From assembly GCA_002336805.1 (NCBI GenBank), contig DDEZ01000003.1:124001-188000 (forward strand): a stretch of 64,000 nt of DNA, read 5' to 3'. Shown here one piece after another: positions 7,975 through 15,816 of this stretch. A program made the translations under genes and the position numbers. Position 1 is the first letter of the stretch; every line of letters begins with the position of its first letter. The DNA is from Bacteroidetes bacterium UBA1941 (lineage in GTDB: Bacteria > Bacteroidota > Bacteroidia > Chitinophagales > LD1). The notes beneath the pieces are model-generated. The model searched no databases. It was not told the DNA's origin and was given only the letters and a program-made list of their open reading frames with translations.

Positions 7975-10368
7975 ATGCTGAGATTTTTATTTTCCCGTAT
8001 TGTACTCTTTGTCGTGCTGAGCCTGTCCGCTATGGCTGGTGCCCGGGCGCAACCGGTACCTAAGTATACCATCTCCGGCTATATCAAAGATACCGCCAAT
8101 GGCGAAGGCCTCCTGGCTGCTACCATAGCCGTGGTGGAGCTGACCAAAGGCACCAATACCAATGACTACGGGTTCTACTCTATGGACCTGCCGGCAGGGC
8201 ACTATACACTCAAGGTATCCTATGTAGGATATGAGACGAAGACGATACCGCTGGACCTGGCCGCCAATATCAAAATGAATTTTGACATGCATCTGTCTAC
8301 TGTGGCTACACAGGAGATCGTGGTCACTGCCGAAAAGAAAGATGCCAACGTGAGCAGTACGGCAGTGGGCCGCCAGGAACTCAATATAGAGACGGTGAAA
8401 TCTATACCTGCCTTTATGGGAGAGGTGGATGTGCTGAAGACCATACAGCTGCTGCCGGGAGTGATGGCGGCCGGCGAGGGCAATACCGGATTCTATGTGC
8501 GTGGTGGTGGGCCTGACCAGAACCTGGTACTGCTGGATGAGGCGGTGGTCTATAATACGGGTCACCTGTTTGGATTCTTCTCAGTCTTCAACTCGGATGC
8601 TGTACGGTCTGTGGCGATAGAGAAGGGGGCCATGCCTGCGCAGTATGGCGGCCGCCTCTCATCTGTAGTAGATGTAAAGATGAGTGAGGGCAATATGAAG
8701 CACTGGGAGGTAGCCGGAGGTATAGGCCTCATAGCCTCGCGCCTCACTGTACAGGGACCTCTGAAGAAGGACAAATGCTCCATCATCCTCTCCGGCAGGC
8801 GTACCTACATAGACCTCCTTACGAAGCCTTTTCTGGCTACCTATCAGGGTGGGAAGTACAAGAAGGATGGATACTATTTCTATGACCTCAATGCTAAGCT
8901 GAACTATATCGTCTCTGACAAAGACCGCTTGTTTGTGAGTGCCTATTTCGGTCGGGATGTATTTAACTTCAAAGCTCCGGAGGGCGACTTCAATATTCAT
9001 TTCCCGTGGGGCAATAGTACGGTGACAGGCCGCTGGAACCACATCTTTGGCGATAAGCTGTTTATGAATGCCATGTTCATCTACAATGACTACCGCTTTG
9101 ATATCAAGTCAGACTACAGGGGCGTGATCTTTGGGGTGAGCAGTGATACGAGGGACCTCGGTGCCAAACTGGCTTTTGATTATTCCCCGCTGGTAGGACA
9201 TATGGTAAAGTTTGGCGTGGACTATACCAACCATATGCTCACGCCATACCAGACACAGGGTGTGTTTGACTCCGTGAGTGTGCAGAATACAAATACCTCA
9301 TCCAAATACGGGCACGAGCTGGCTGCCTATATCTCGGATGATTTTGAGGTCAATAAATGGCTGAAAATAAACCTTGGCCTGAGGGCATCCCTTTTCTGCC
9401 TGGCGGGGCCGTACAAGAAGAGCATCTTTGACTCTACCGGTGTGAAGACAGACAGCCTGAACTATGCAGTAGACCAGCCTGTCAAAACCTACTACGGCCT
9501 CGAGCCACGCGCCAGTGTCAGGTTTAAAGTAGCAAAGGCCACCTCTATCAAGGCGGGGTTCTCACTGACCAAGCAGTATATCCACCTTGTCTCCAACTCT
9601 ACCACCACGTTGCCATTTGACCTCTGGGTGCCTAGTACGCTGCGGGTAAAGCCCCAGATGGCACTGCAATACTCTGTAGGCGTCTTCCAGAATTTTCATG
9701 ATAATATGTTTGAGGTCTCGGTAGAGGGCTACTACAAGCAGCTCTTCAATCAGATAGAATACGGCGATAATAATGTGCCCGGTATAGACCAGGATGTAGA
9801 AGATTTCTTTGTCTTTGGCAAGGGGAGAAGCTATGGAGCAGAGTTCTTTGTCAAAAAGGCACGGGGCAAGTTTCAGGGATGGATAGGCTATACACTGGCC
9901 TGGACGCAGCGCAAGTTTCCTAGTATCAATAACAATCAGTGGTTTGCTGCCAAATATGACCGCAGGCATGACCTGAATGTGGTGCTGATGTACGAGATCA
10001 ATAACAGGTGGAAACTGGGTGCCACCTTTGTCTATGCCTCCGGCAATACAACCACGCTACCCGTACAGCTCTTCTATCAGGAAGGAACCATCCATCAGAT
10101 CTACGGCCCGCGAAATTTCTACCGCCTGCCATCCTATCACCGCCTGGACCTGAGTGTGACGTATACCTTCAAGCATAAACGCTTCCCTAAGCTGCACTCT
10201 GACCTGAACCTCTCTATCTACAATGTGTACAGCAGGCAGAACCCATACTTCATCTATGTGGATGTGCAGGGCAATCCATACACAGGCAGTATCAAAACAT
10301 CGCTGAAGCAGGTGTCACTTTTCCCTATACTGCCGTCTATTACCTGGAACTTTAAATTTGGAGGATAA
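7975..10368 (+). CDS. TonB-dependent receptor with carboxypeptidase-like regulatory domain
   Basis: About 797 residues. The start is ATG 7975, giving the signal peptide MLRFLFSRIVLFVVLSLSAMAGARAQ; an upstream TTG at 7942 would add a non-signal extension. A carboxypeptidase-regulatory-like beta sandwich (ISGYIKDTANGEGLLAATIAV, about 25-115) is followed by the plug (DVLKTIQLLPGV...FYVRGGGPDQNLVLLDEAVVYN) and a 22-strand-type outer membrane barrel ending NFKFGG. It takes up a large ligand across the outer membrane with TonB energy. The DUF4249 lipoprotein gene starts 1 nt after its stop, a frequent pairing. The ligand is unknown. Confidence 0.93.
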   Translation: MLRFLFSRIVLFVVLSLSAMAGARAQPVPKYTISGYIKDTANGEGLLAATIAVVELTKGTNTNDYGFYSMDLPAGHYTLKVSYVGYETKTIPLDLAANIKMNFDMHLSTVATQEIVVTAEKKDANVSSTAVGRQELNIETVKSIPAFMGEVDVLKTIQLLPGVMAAGEGNTGFYVRGGGPDQNLVLLDEAVVYNTGHLFGFFSVFNSDAVRSVAIEKGAMPAQYGGRLSSVVDVKMSEGNMKHWEVAGGIGLIASRLTVQGPLKKDKCSIILSGRRTYIDLLTKPFLATYQGGKYKKDGYYFYDLNAKLNYIVSDKDRLFVSAYFGRDVFNFKAPEGDFNIHFPWGNSTVTGRWNHIFGDKLFMNAMFIYNDYRFDIKSDYRGVIFGVSSDTRDLGAKLAFDYSPLVGHMVKFGVDYTNHMLTPYQTQGVFDSVSVQNTNTSSKYGHELAAYISDDFEVNKWLKINLGLRASLFCLAGPYKKSIFDSTGVKTDSLNYAVDQPVKTYYGLEPRASVRFKVAKATSIKAGFSLTKQYIHLVSNSTTTLPFDLWVPSTLRVKPQMALQYSVGVFQNFHDNMFEVSVEGYYKQLFNQIEYGDNNVPGIDQDVEDFFVFGKGRSYGAEFFVKKARGKFQGWIGYTLAWTQRKFPSINNNQWFAAKYDRRHDLNVVLMYEINNRWKLGATFVYASGNTTTLPVQLFYQEGTIHQIYGPRNFYRLPSYHRLDLSVTYTFKHKRFPKLHSDLNLSIYNVYSRQNPYFIYVDVQGNPYTGSIKTSLKQVSLFPILPSITWNFKFGG

Positions 10369-10369
10369 G

Positions 10370-11368
10370 ATGAAACGCGCAAAGATCATAGTATATGCCC
10401 AGCTCCTGGCTATCGCCATATCGGCGGTGATCGCATCATCCTGTACCAAAGATATCACGGGCAACCTGCCCGACCTGGGTACCAGTACAGTAGTGGATGG
10501 CAATATAGAAAATGGCAAGCCTCCGGTCGTATTGCTCACGCGGAGCACACGGGTGTTTGGCGATCTGAATATAAACGACATCGGCGCGTTCTTTCAGCAT
10601 GGCGCTGCTATGTACATGACGGTGGATAACGACAGTACGCGCATACCGCTGGAGGAGATATGCCTGCGCGATCTCAGCGCCATACCAGACTCTATGAAGT
10701 GGACCCTGCTATACTCCCTGGGTGTGACAGTATATGACTCGTCTACAGTACCGGATGTATGTGTCTATACACTGCCGCTTAGTGAGCTGGCCGCCTACTA
10801 CAATACAGGCAGCTGCCCGCACTGCGGTGCAGAAAATCACACCTATCACCTCAATATCAAAACAGGTAATAAGACCCTCACAGCCTATACTACTATACCA
10901 CAGGCTATGGGCATAGATGGCCTGAGCATACGCAATGCACCTAACAATGACAGCCTGGTCAATGTGATGGCCACTATCACCGTACCTCCCAGCAATGGCC
11001 ACTTCATACGCTATTGGACGCAGCGCAACAGGGAGCCATTTTATACCCCATACTCGGGCTCTGTGTATGATGACAAGCTGTGGGTGGGCCAGACCCTGAC
11101 CCTGCCGCTGGAGCGTGGCATACCTGGCTATATCACCAATCCCGATCCGGTGACCTACGGGTACTTCTGGAAAGGTGATACAGTGACGCTGAAATGGGCC
11201 GATATAGACAGCAGGACATATGACTTCTACAATACGCTGGAGAATGACGGTGGTGGCAGTCCCTTCTCATCGCCTCTGCGCGTCAAGTCTAATATCACCG
11301 GTGATAGTGCAGTGGGTGTCTGGGCCGGCTACGCCGTCAAGTATTACTCTATCATAGTGCCAAAGTAG
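10370..11368 (+). CDS. DUF4249 domain-containing lipoprotein
   Basis: About 332 residues. ATG 10370 follows a GGAGGA-like ribosome site inside the receptor's last codons; the upstream TTG at 10358 is less likely. The leader MKRAKIIVYAQLLAIAISAVIASSC is a lipoprotein signal with lipobox ASSC followed by TKDI. The body pattern (VVDGNIENGKPPVVLLTRS near the start, YHLNIKTGNKTLTAYTTIP in the middle) fits DUF4249 proteins, which are encoded directly after TonB receptors in Bacteroidota. It is probably a surface or periplasmic partner of the receptor. Confidence 0.87.
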   Translation: MKRAKIIVYAQLLAIAISAVIASSCTKDITGNLPDLGTSTVVDGNIENGKPPVVLLTRSTRVFGDLNINDIGAFFQHGAAMYMTVDNDSTRIPLEEICLRDLSAIPDSMKWTLLYSLGVTVYDSSTVPDVCVYTLPLSELAAYYNTGSCPHCGAENHTYHLNIKTGNKTLTAYTTIPQAMGIDGLSIRNAPNNDSLVNVMATITVPPSNGHFIRYWTQRNREPFYTPYSGSVYDDKLWVGQTLTLPLERGIPGYITNPDPVTYGYFWKGDTVTLKWADIDSRTYDFYNTLENDGGGSPFSSPLRVKSNITGDSAVGVWAGYAVKYYSIIVPK

Positions 11369-11408
11369 GCATAGCATTACACGTCATATTTTAGCTATCT
11401 CTGATTGA

Positions 11409-11441
11409 ATTGTCATCTTTTTTTGACTCAGTCATGACAAT
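11409..11441. promoter_or_regulatory. inverted repeat ATTGTCAT / ATGACAAT between genes
   Basis: Perfect 8-bp arms (11409-11416 and 11434-11441) around a 17-nt loop that contains a T-run. It could be a weak terminator for the DUF4249 unit or an operator ahead of the next gene. Nothing decides between them. Confidence 0.35.
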
Positions 11442-11515
11442 CTTTACATTTTTTTTGTATTATCTTTAGAATACAAAGAAGTAACCTATTGCATCACTCC
11501 TAAACACTCTCCCTT

Positions 11516-12013
11516 ATGAAAAAAACGTACACAGCTTTTATCGTTCTCACTGCCAGTGCATTATTACTTCAGTATGGTAGGCTGACAGCCACCGGGTCGG
11601 GCCACTGTACCCGCCATGCCATGTACAGTGCGCTGAATAATAATCCGACTACTTGTGAGGCTTGTCACGCAGGCGGGGGAGGAGTAGTAGTAGACTCGAC
11701 CAATATGATAGATAGTACGCGCACCAATCCGGATACTACACAAACCACAGGTCTGGCTGATATAGCCTTTCGCGAAGGGGTGAAGGTATACCCTACAATC
11801 ACCACCGGCAAGCTGTGCATAGCTGCGACTGCTGATACCAGAGACATGGTATATGGCATCTACACGCTGGATGGCCAGGTAGTAGGCGCCGGATACCTGC
11901 CGGATCAGGCATCTGTGACCCATCTGGATCTCAAGGCTCTCGCTCCGGCCCAGTATATCATACGTGTGGCAAATGAGGCTCACAGCGCCTCGTATCATAT
12001 CATAAAGCAATAA
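11516..12013 (+). CDS. secreted T9SS-sorted protein with one CxxCH motif
   Basis: A 165-residue protein with signal peptide MKKTYTAFIVLTASALLLQYGRLTATG. A short region carries CEACH, a single c-type heme attachment motif, then a Thr/Asp-rich linker. The last ~80 residues (VKVYPTITTGKLCIAA...IYTLDGQVVGAGYL...LAPAQYIIRVANEAHS) are a type A T9SS C-terminal sorting domain. It is therefore exported and attached to the surface by type IX secretion. The small N-terminal part could be a mini cytochrome or merely Cys-rich; only the motif is seen. Confidence 0.8.
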   Translation: MKKTYTAFIVLTASALLLQYGRLTATGSGHCTRHAMYSALNNNPTTCEACHAGGGGVVVDSTNMIDSTRTNPDTTQTTGLADIAFREGVKVYPTITTGKLCIAATADTRDMVYGIYTLDGQVVGAGYLPDQASVTHLDLKALAPAQYIIRVANEAHSASYHIIKQ

Positions 12014-12024
12014 AAGAAAGGAAG

Positions 12025-12960
12025 TCAGGCAGCCATGTCATCCTCGTGCTGAGCTACCTTGATCTCACCTACCCAGTCCAGGTCCGGCTCTGCCGGCGGC
12101 AGTACTACAGGATTGCCCAGATAGTCTACTCTTTTGCCGGGATAGATATGCGCCTCTATGAGGTAGCTCAGTAGAGATACGCGATCCAGATTGGGATGCA
12201 GGTTTGGACGCATATACTTGTCATGATACTCCGGTAGCAGGCTCCAGTGCAGATTAGGCTTATTGTGATGCGCGCCATGGTAGCCGTTATTGAAGAGAAA
12301 CCAATTGAGTACGGGGCTGCTGAAATTGCGGCTATGATTGTACGGGTGCTTGTCATCTGCACCATCATGCTGAAAGAAATTAGTCCCTACTATGCCCCAG
12401 GCAGCGTACTGGTGAGGCAGCAGCCAGAATAGCAGCATGCATTTCCAATTGATCACCAGCAGGATGATATTGACAGCTATGACCAGGCCCAGCTCTATGG
12501 CATACTGCCAAAACCATCGCGGACGCTCATGGTACATCTTGCGGCCAAAGGCGATCTCACCCTTCAGGATATCTCCGCTCATCAGGTAGAAAAAGAAAAG
12601 CTGATTAAAGAGATTGATACGGAAGCGGGCCTTGGTAGTGCGGATAGCATCCTCGCGCTCCTGGGTATACTTGTGATGGCTGAAATTATGCCCCGGCACA
12701 TAGGCGCTGACCGAGTGGCCATAGCTGAAGGAGAGCGCAAACTGAAAGAGCTTATTGAGCCGCCTGCTGTAAAAGATAGGCGCATGTATCGTATTGTGCA
12801 CGATCACAGCGCAAAAGAACGACAGGAGGCAATTGATCACGACCCAGCCCACTATCTCCCAGGTAGACATATAGGGCCACCGAAACCATGGCGCTATAGC
12901 CACTGCATAGTATAGTACCACCACGGCGAGTGTACGTCTGTCTGCTTTGTACCTGAGCAT
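12025..12960 (-). CDS. membrane fatty acid desaturase family protein
   Basis: A 311-residue multi-pass membrane protein with the three His boxes of the desaturase/hydroxylase superfamily: HNTIH (about 55), HNFSHHKY (about 90) and HGAHHN (about 228). The boxes bind a di-iron centre. At least four hydrophobic helices surround them. The substrate may be a fatty acyl chain or a carotenoid, as related proteins include carotenoid ketolases and hydroxylases; sequence alone does not decide. The gene converges on the T9SS gene with 11 nt between stops. Confidence 0.88.
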   Translation of the reverse strand: MLRYKADRRTLAVVVLYYAVAIAPWFRWPYMSTWEIVGWVVINCLLSFFCAVIVHNTIHAPIFYSRRLNKLFQFALSFSYGHSVSAYVPGHNFSHHKYTQEREDAIRTTKARFRINLFNQLFFFYLMSGDILKGEIAFGRKMYHERPRWFWQYAIELGLVIAVNIILLVINWKCMLLFWLLPHQYAAWGIVGTNFFQHDGADDKHPYNHSRNFSSPVLNWFLFNNGYHGAHHNKPNLHWSLLPEYHDKYMRPNLHPNLDRVSLLSYLIEAHIYPGKRVDYLGNPVVLPPAEPDLDWVGEIKVAQHEDDMAA

Positions 12961-13128
12961 AAATGAGCTGTGGCAAAAATAGCAAATCTGCCCATACGCC
13001 TCTGTGCGGCAGCCTTCATCCCGCAGGCAAATAATAGTGATTCACCGTCAGAGGAGCTAAAAAATACCCACGCTGGGGCAGCGCCTGCATGGTATGAACC
13101 TTGTGCTAAAGTTTAAAAACAAGCAACA

Positions 13129-13443
13129 ATGAAATACCTGCACATATACATCTTGATACTGGCAGTGACAGTGCTGGCAGCATGCTATAGCGTCACGGCC
13201 CAGGATACCAGCATGGCCAATGGATACACCAGCACGACATCAGTCTCTGACAAGCCAGTAGATACGGGCATGACTGCTCTGGGCGCGGGACTGATAGGCA
13301 TAGGAGTGATAGTGCTCGGCGCTGGTATCTACTACATGGTAAAAAACCGCCGCAGTACCATAGGTGGTATACAGAGCCAGAATAAAACCGAACCGACTCC
13401 GCGTACCACAGATTCTATCAATAATCCGGGATCGGGAGTCTGA
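13129..13443 (+). CDS. small exported membrane protein, paralogue 1 (INNPGSG tail)
   Basis: 104 residues: an N-terminal signal (MKYLHIYILILAVTVLAACYS, with a possible lipobox LAAC and an alternative cleavage after TAQ), a polar stretch, one membrane helix (about 48-70) followed by KNRR, and a polar tail ending SINNPGSGV. The next gene encodes a shorter protein with the same plan and the tail DINNPASGI. No known family is recognised. The shared tail suggests a common interaction or sorting role, which is inference. Confidence 0.7.
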   Translation: MKYLHIYILILAVTVLAACYSVTAQDTSMANGYTSTTSVSDKPVDTGMTALGAGLIGIGVIVLGAGIYYMVKNRRSTIGGIQSQNKTEPTPRTTDSINNPGSGV

Positions 13444-13476
13444 TCTACCTCATTTTTTCACTCAAAAAACAGCTAT

Positions 13477-13731
13477 ATGAAAAAGATAGAAATAGTCATC
13501 CTCTCGCTCATAGCCGTGATGATGGCGAGTATACAGGCGCTCTATGCGCAGGCCGACAATGCGGACATGAGCGCGAGGCCCGGTGGCGAGGCCAATAGCT
13601 ACTACTGGATCATAGGCTTAGCCGTGATAGTGGTAGGCCTGGTGGCAGCAGCTATCTACCGTACCCGCCACCGCAAGGATAAAACAGGCAGCCTGACCGG
13701 AGATATCAATAATCCTGCGTCGGGTATCTGA
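13477..13731 (+). CDS. small exported membrane protein, paralogue 2 (INNPASG tail)
   Basis: 84 residues: signal peptide MKKIEIVILSLIAVMMASIQALYAQ, a short polar segment, one membrane helix (about 44-60, YYWIIGLAVIVVGLVAAAIY) followed by a basic stretch RTRHRKDK, and the end DINNPASGI. It lies 33 nt after paralogue 1 in the same orientation and is probably co-transcribed. No family is recognised. Confidence 0.7.
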   Translation: MKKIEIVILSLIAVMMASIQALYAQADNADMSARPGGEANSYYWIIGLAVIVVGLVAAAIYRTRHRKDKTGSLTGDINNPASGI

Positions 13732-13833
13732 TACCACGGGCGGGTGATATTCGTCAGGATGGTGTGCTATGATTTTTTTTACCTTTACTCTGCAGCTAGT
13801 GTGATAGCTGTGAGATAATCATAGTATAAGTTT

Positions 13834-14991
13834 ATGCCACATTTCATCAGCAGAGGACAGGTGCCGCACAAAAGGCACACACAGTTTAAAAAACCTGACG
13901 GGGGCCTCTATTCGGAGCAGCTCGTCAGCACGGAGGGTTTCTCCAATCTCTACTCCCTGATATATCATACCTACCCGCCTACAGCGGTGACCAAGGTGGA
14001 CTTTCCGGTAAACGTAGCACCCAAGATAGCTTCGGAAAAAAACCTCCAGAACCGCTGCTACAAAGGCTTTAAAGTAAGGCCGGAAGAGGACTACCTGAAG
14101 TCAAGGAAATATGTACTGGTCAATAAAGACGTCTACATAGCACTGGCTGCGCCGCAGCACTCTATGCAGGGTTATTTCTACAAAAACTCCGGTGCAGACG
14201 AGGTCATCTTTGTGCATGAGGGTAGCGGCACCATGCGGAGTGTCTTTGGAGAGCTGAAGTTCGGCTATGGAGACTATATCGTCATACCTCGTGGTACTAT
14301 CTACCAGATGGAGTTTGATACGGCAGACAACAGGCTCTTTATCGTAGAGTCTTTCTCTCCGGTCACCTATCCTAAGCGCTACCGCAATGATTTCGGGCAG
14401 CTGCTGGAGCATTCGCCGTTTTGTGAGCGCGATATCCGCACGCCGGAAAACCTCCGCACGCATGATGAGAAGGGCGACTTTGTAGTCTACATCAAGAAGG
14501 AGGATATGCTCTATCCATATCACTATGGGCACCATCCGTTTGACGCCATAGGCTGGGATGGCTGCCACTATCCGTTCATTTTCTCTATACATGACTTTGA
14601 GCCGATCACGGGCCGCGTACATCAGCCACCTCCGGTACACCAGACCTTTGAGGCGCGCAACTTTGTGATATGCAGCTTTGTGCCACGCCTGTATGACTAT
14701 CACCCGGAGGCTATACCTGCCCCATACTTTCACAGCAATGTGGATAGTGATGAGGTGCTGTACTATGTAGATGGCGACTTTATGAGCCGCAAGCATGTAG
14801 AGCGCGGTATGATCACCCTGCATCCTATAGGTATCCCACATGGCCCGCATCCCGGCGCCGTAGAGAAGAGTATAGGCAAGAAAGAGACAGGGGAGCTGGC
14901 TGTGATGGTAGATACCTTTCACCCGCTGCTGATCTGCAAGGACGCGCTGGAGATAGAGGACCCTCAGTACTACATGAGCTGGGTAGACTAG
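13834..14991 (+). CDS. hmgA: homogentisate 1,2-dioxygenase
   Basis: The 385-residue cupin-type enzyme opens the ring of homogentisate to maleylacetoacetate, using Fe(II) and O2, in tyrosine/phenylalanine breakdown. Seen: MPHFISRGQVPHKRHTQF at the start, FVHEGSGTMRSVFGELKFGYGDYIVIPRGTIYQ in the first cupin, then HQPPPVHQTFEARNFVICSFVPR, FHSNVDSDEVLYYVDG and LHPIGIPHGPHPG, which hold the His/Glu iron ligands. It is shorter than the ~440-residue proteobacterial form, as in other Bacteroidota. No other catabolic genes adjoin it. Flexirubin synthesis also draws on tyrosine, but a functional tie is not shown. Confidence 0.93.
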   Translation: MPHFISRGQVPHKRHTQFKKPDGGLYSEQLVSTEGFSNLYSLIYHTYPPTAVTKVDFPVNVAPKIASEKNLQNRCYKGFKVRPEEDYLKSRKYVLVNKDVYIALAAPQHSMQGYFYKNSGADEVIFVHEGSGTMRSVFGELKFGYGDYIVIPRGTIYQMEFDTADNRLFIVESFSPVTYPKRYRNDFGQLLEHSPFCERDIRTPENLRTHDEKGDFVVYIKKEDMLYPYHYGHHPFDAIGWDGCHYPFIFSIHDFEPITGRVHQPPPVHQTFEARNFVICSFVPRLYDYHPEAIPAPYFHSNVDSDEVLYYVDGDFMSRKHVERGMITLHPIGIPHGPHPGAVEKSIGKKETGELAVMVDTFHPLLICKDALEIEDPQYYMSWVD

Positions 14992-15021
14992 TCTGCCTGT
15001 CGGCTCTGTCGGCTTTGCCTC

Positions 15022-15151
15022 ATGTCCCATTTGTCCCATGTCCCACTGGTCCCCGGATAGTGGGACAAGAAATGGGACAAAGAGTGGGACAAAGAAATGG
15101 GACAAAGGAGTGGGACAAAGGAGTGGGACAAGAAAATGGGACGGGACAAAA
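15022..15151. repeat. TGGGACA word block 1
   Basis: Three TGTCCCA words, a centre (ccccgg), then six TGGGACA words and a variant, spaced 12-13 nt (examples tgggacaaagaa, tgggacaaaggag). The two orientations face each other, so the block can fold into several alternative hairpins. Part of an 0.8-kb gene-free region (14992-15816). Confidence 0.85.
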
Positions 15152-15500
15152 CCCAGAAAGGCGTCGTCCCGCAGGTTTCTCCAGTTATAGAAAATAAGAG
15201 AGATAAAAGCGAGGCATCCTCTGCTCTCAAGTGACTGTGACAGATAGTTATTGGTCTAAACCACTATCCAACTTTACCATTACATATATATTGGCTCAAT
15301 GAAGCAGGAGGAACTTATCTTGGATAAACTTTTTTTGTCAGATATATATCAGTCTATACAGGATATATAATAACTATATACTTATATATTATACTGATAG
15401 TTGGTATACTCTTATAATACAGATAGACATACCTTATGGTTTCTACTCCTGTGGCTATACTACTTCTTATTGCTGTCTAACACTGCCTCTCGCCTTGCTC
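15152..15500. other. AT-rich spacer between TGGGACA blocks
   Basis: About 350 bp without a credible gene. From 15330 on it is strongly AT-rich with tatata runs (gatatatatcag, ggatatataata). Short frames crossing it have no recognisable product. The same sort of spacer separates word blocks at 35.5 kb and 53.8 kb. Confidence 0.6.
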
Positions 15501-15718
15501 TTGTCCCGTCCCATTTTCTTGTCCCACTCTTTGTCCCATATACCGTGTTCCAGTGCTTAGTATTTGATCTATGTTTCTATACGCTTCAAAAAATTGGTAC
15601 TCTATCTGCGGCCGATACGATTTTGTCCCGTCCCATTTCTTGTCCCACTTTCTTGTCCCACTTTTGTCCCACTCCCTCAGGGGCTGTCTCATGTGGGACA
15701 AAATGGAACATGGGACAG
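15501..15718. repeat. TGGGACA word blocks 2 and 3
   Basis: Block 2 (15501-15540) has TGTCCCR-type words only. After an 80-bp spacer, block 3 (15621-15718) has several TGTCCCA words, then ctcaggggctg, then TGGGACA, a TGGAACA variant at about 15703, and TGGGACA again. The mixed word links this array to the TGGAACA arrays at 26.6 and 53.6-54.3 kb. Confidence 0.8.
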
Positions 15719-15816
15719 CGACGGGCAGTGTAGCCATATGGTAGCGCGGGCATATATCCCTGGCAAAAGCCACTTAAATTTTTACCTTTGGGCTATACCC
15801 AAAAGCTCAATCAGAG

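Noticed and set aside
14101..15105. 334-residue minus-strand frame
   Set aside because: Shadow of homogentisate dioxygenase extended through repeat DNA.
15022..15718. CRISPR array
   Set aside because: The repeated words are only 7 nt with 12-13-nt period and occur in both orientations; there are no unique spacers of constant length and no cas genes.
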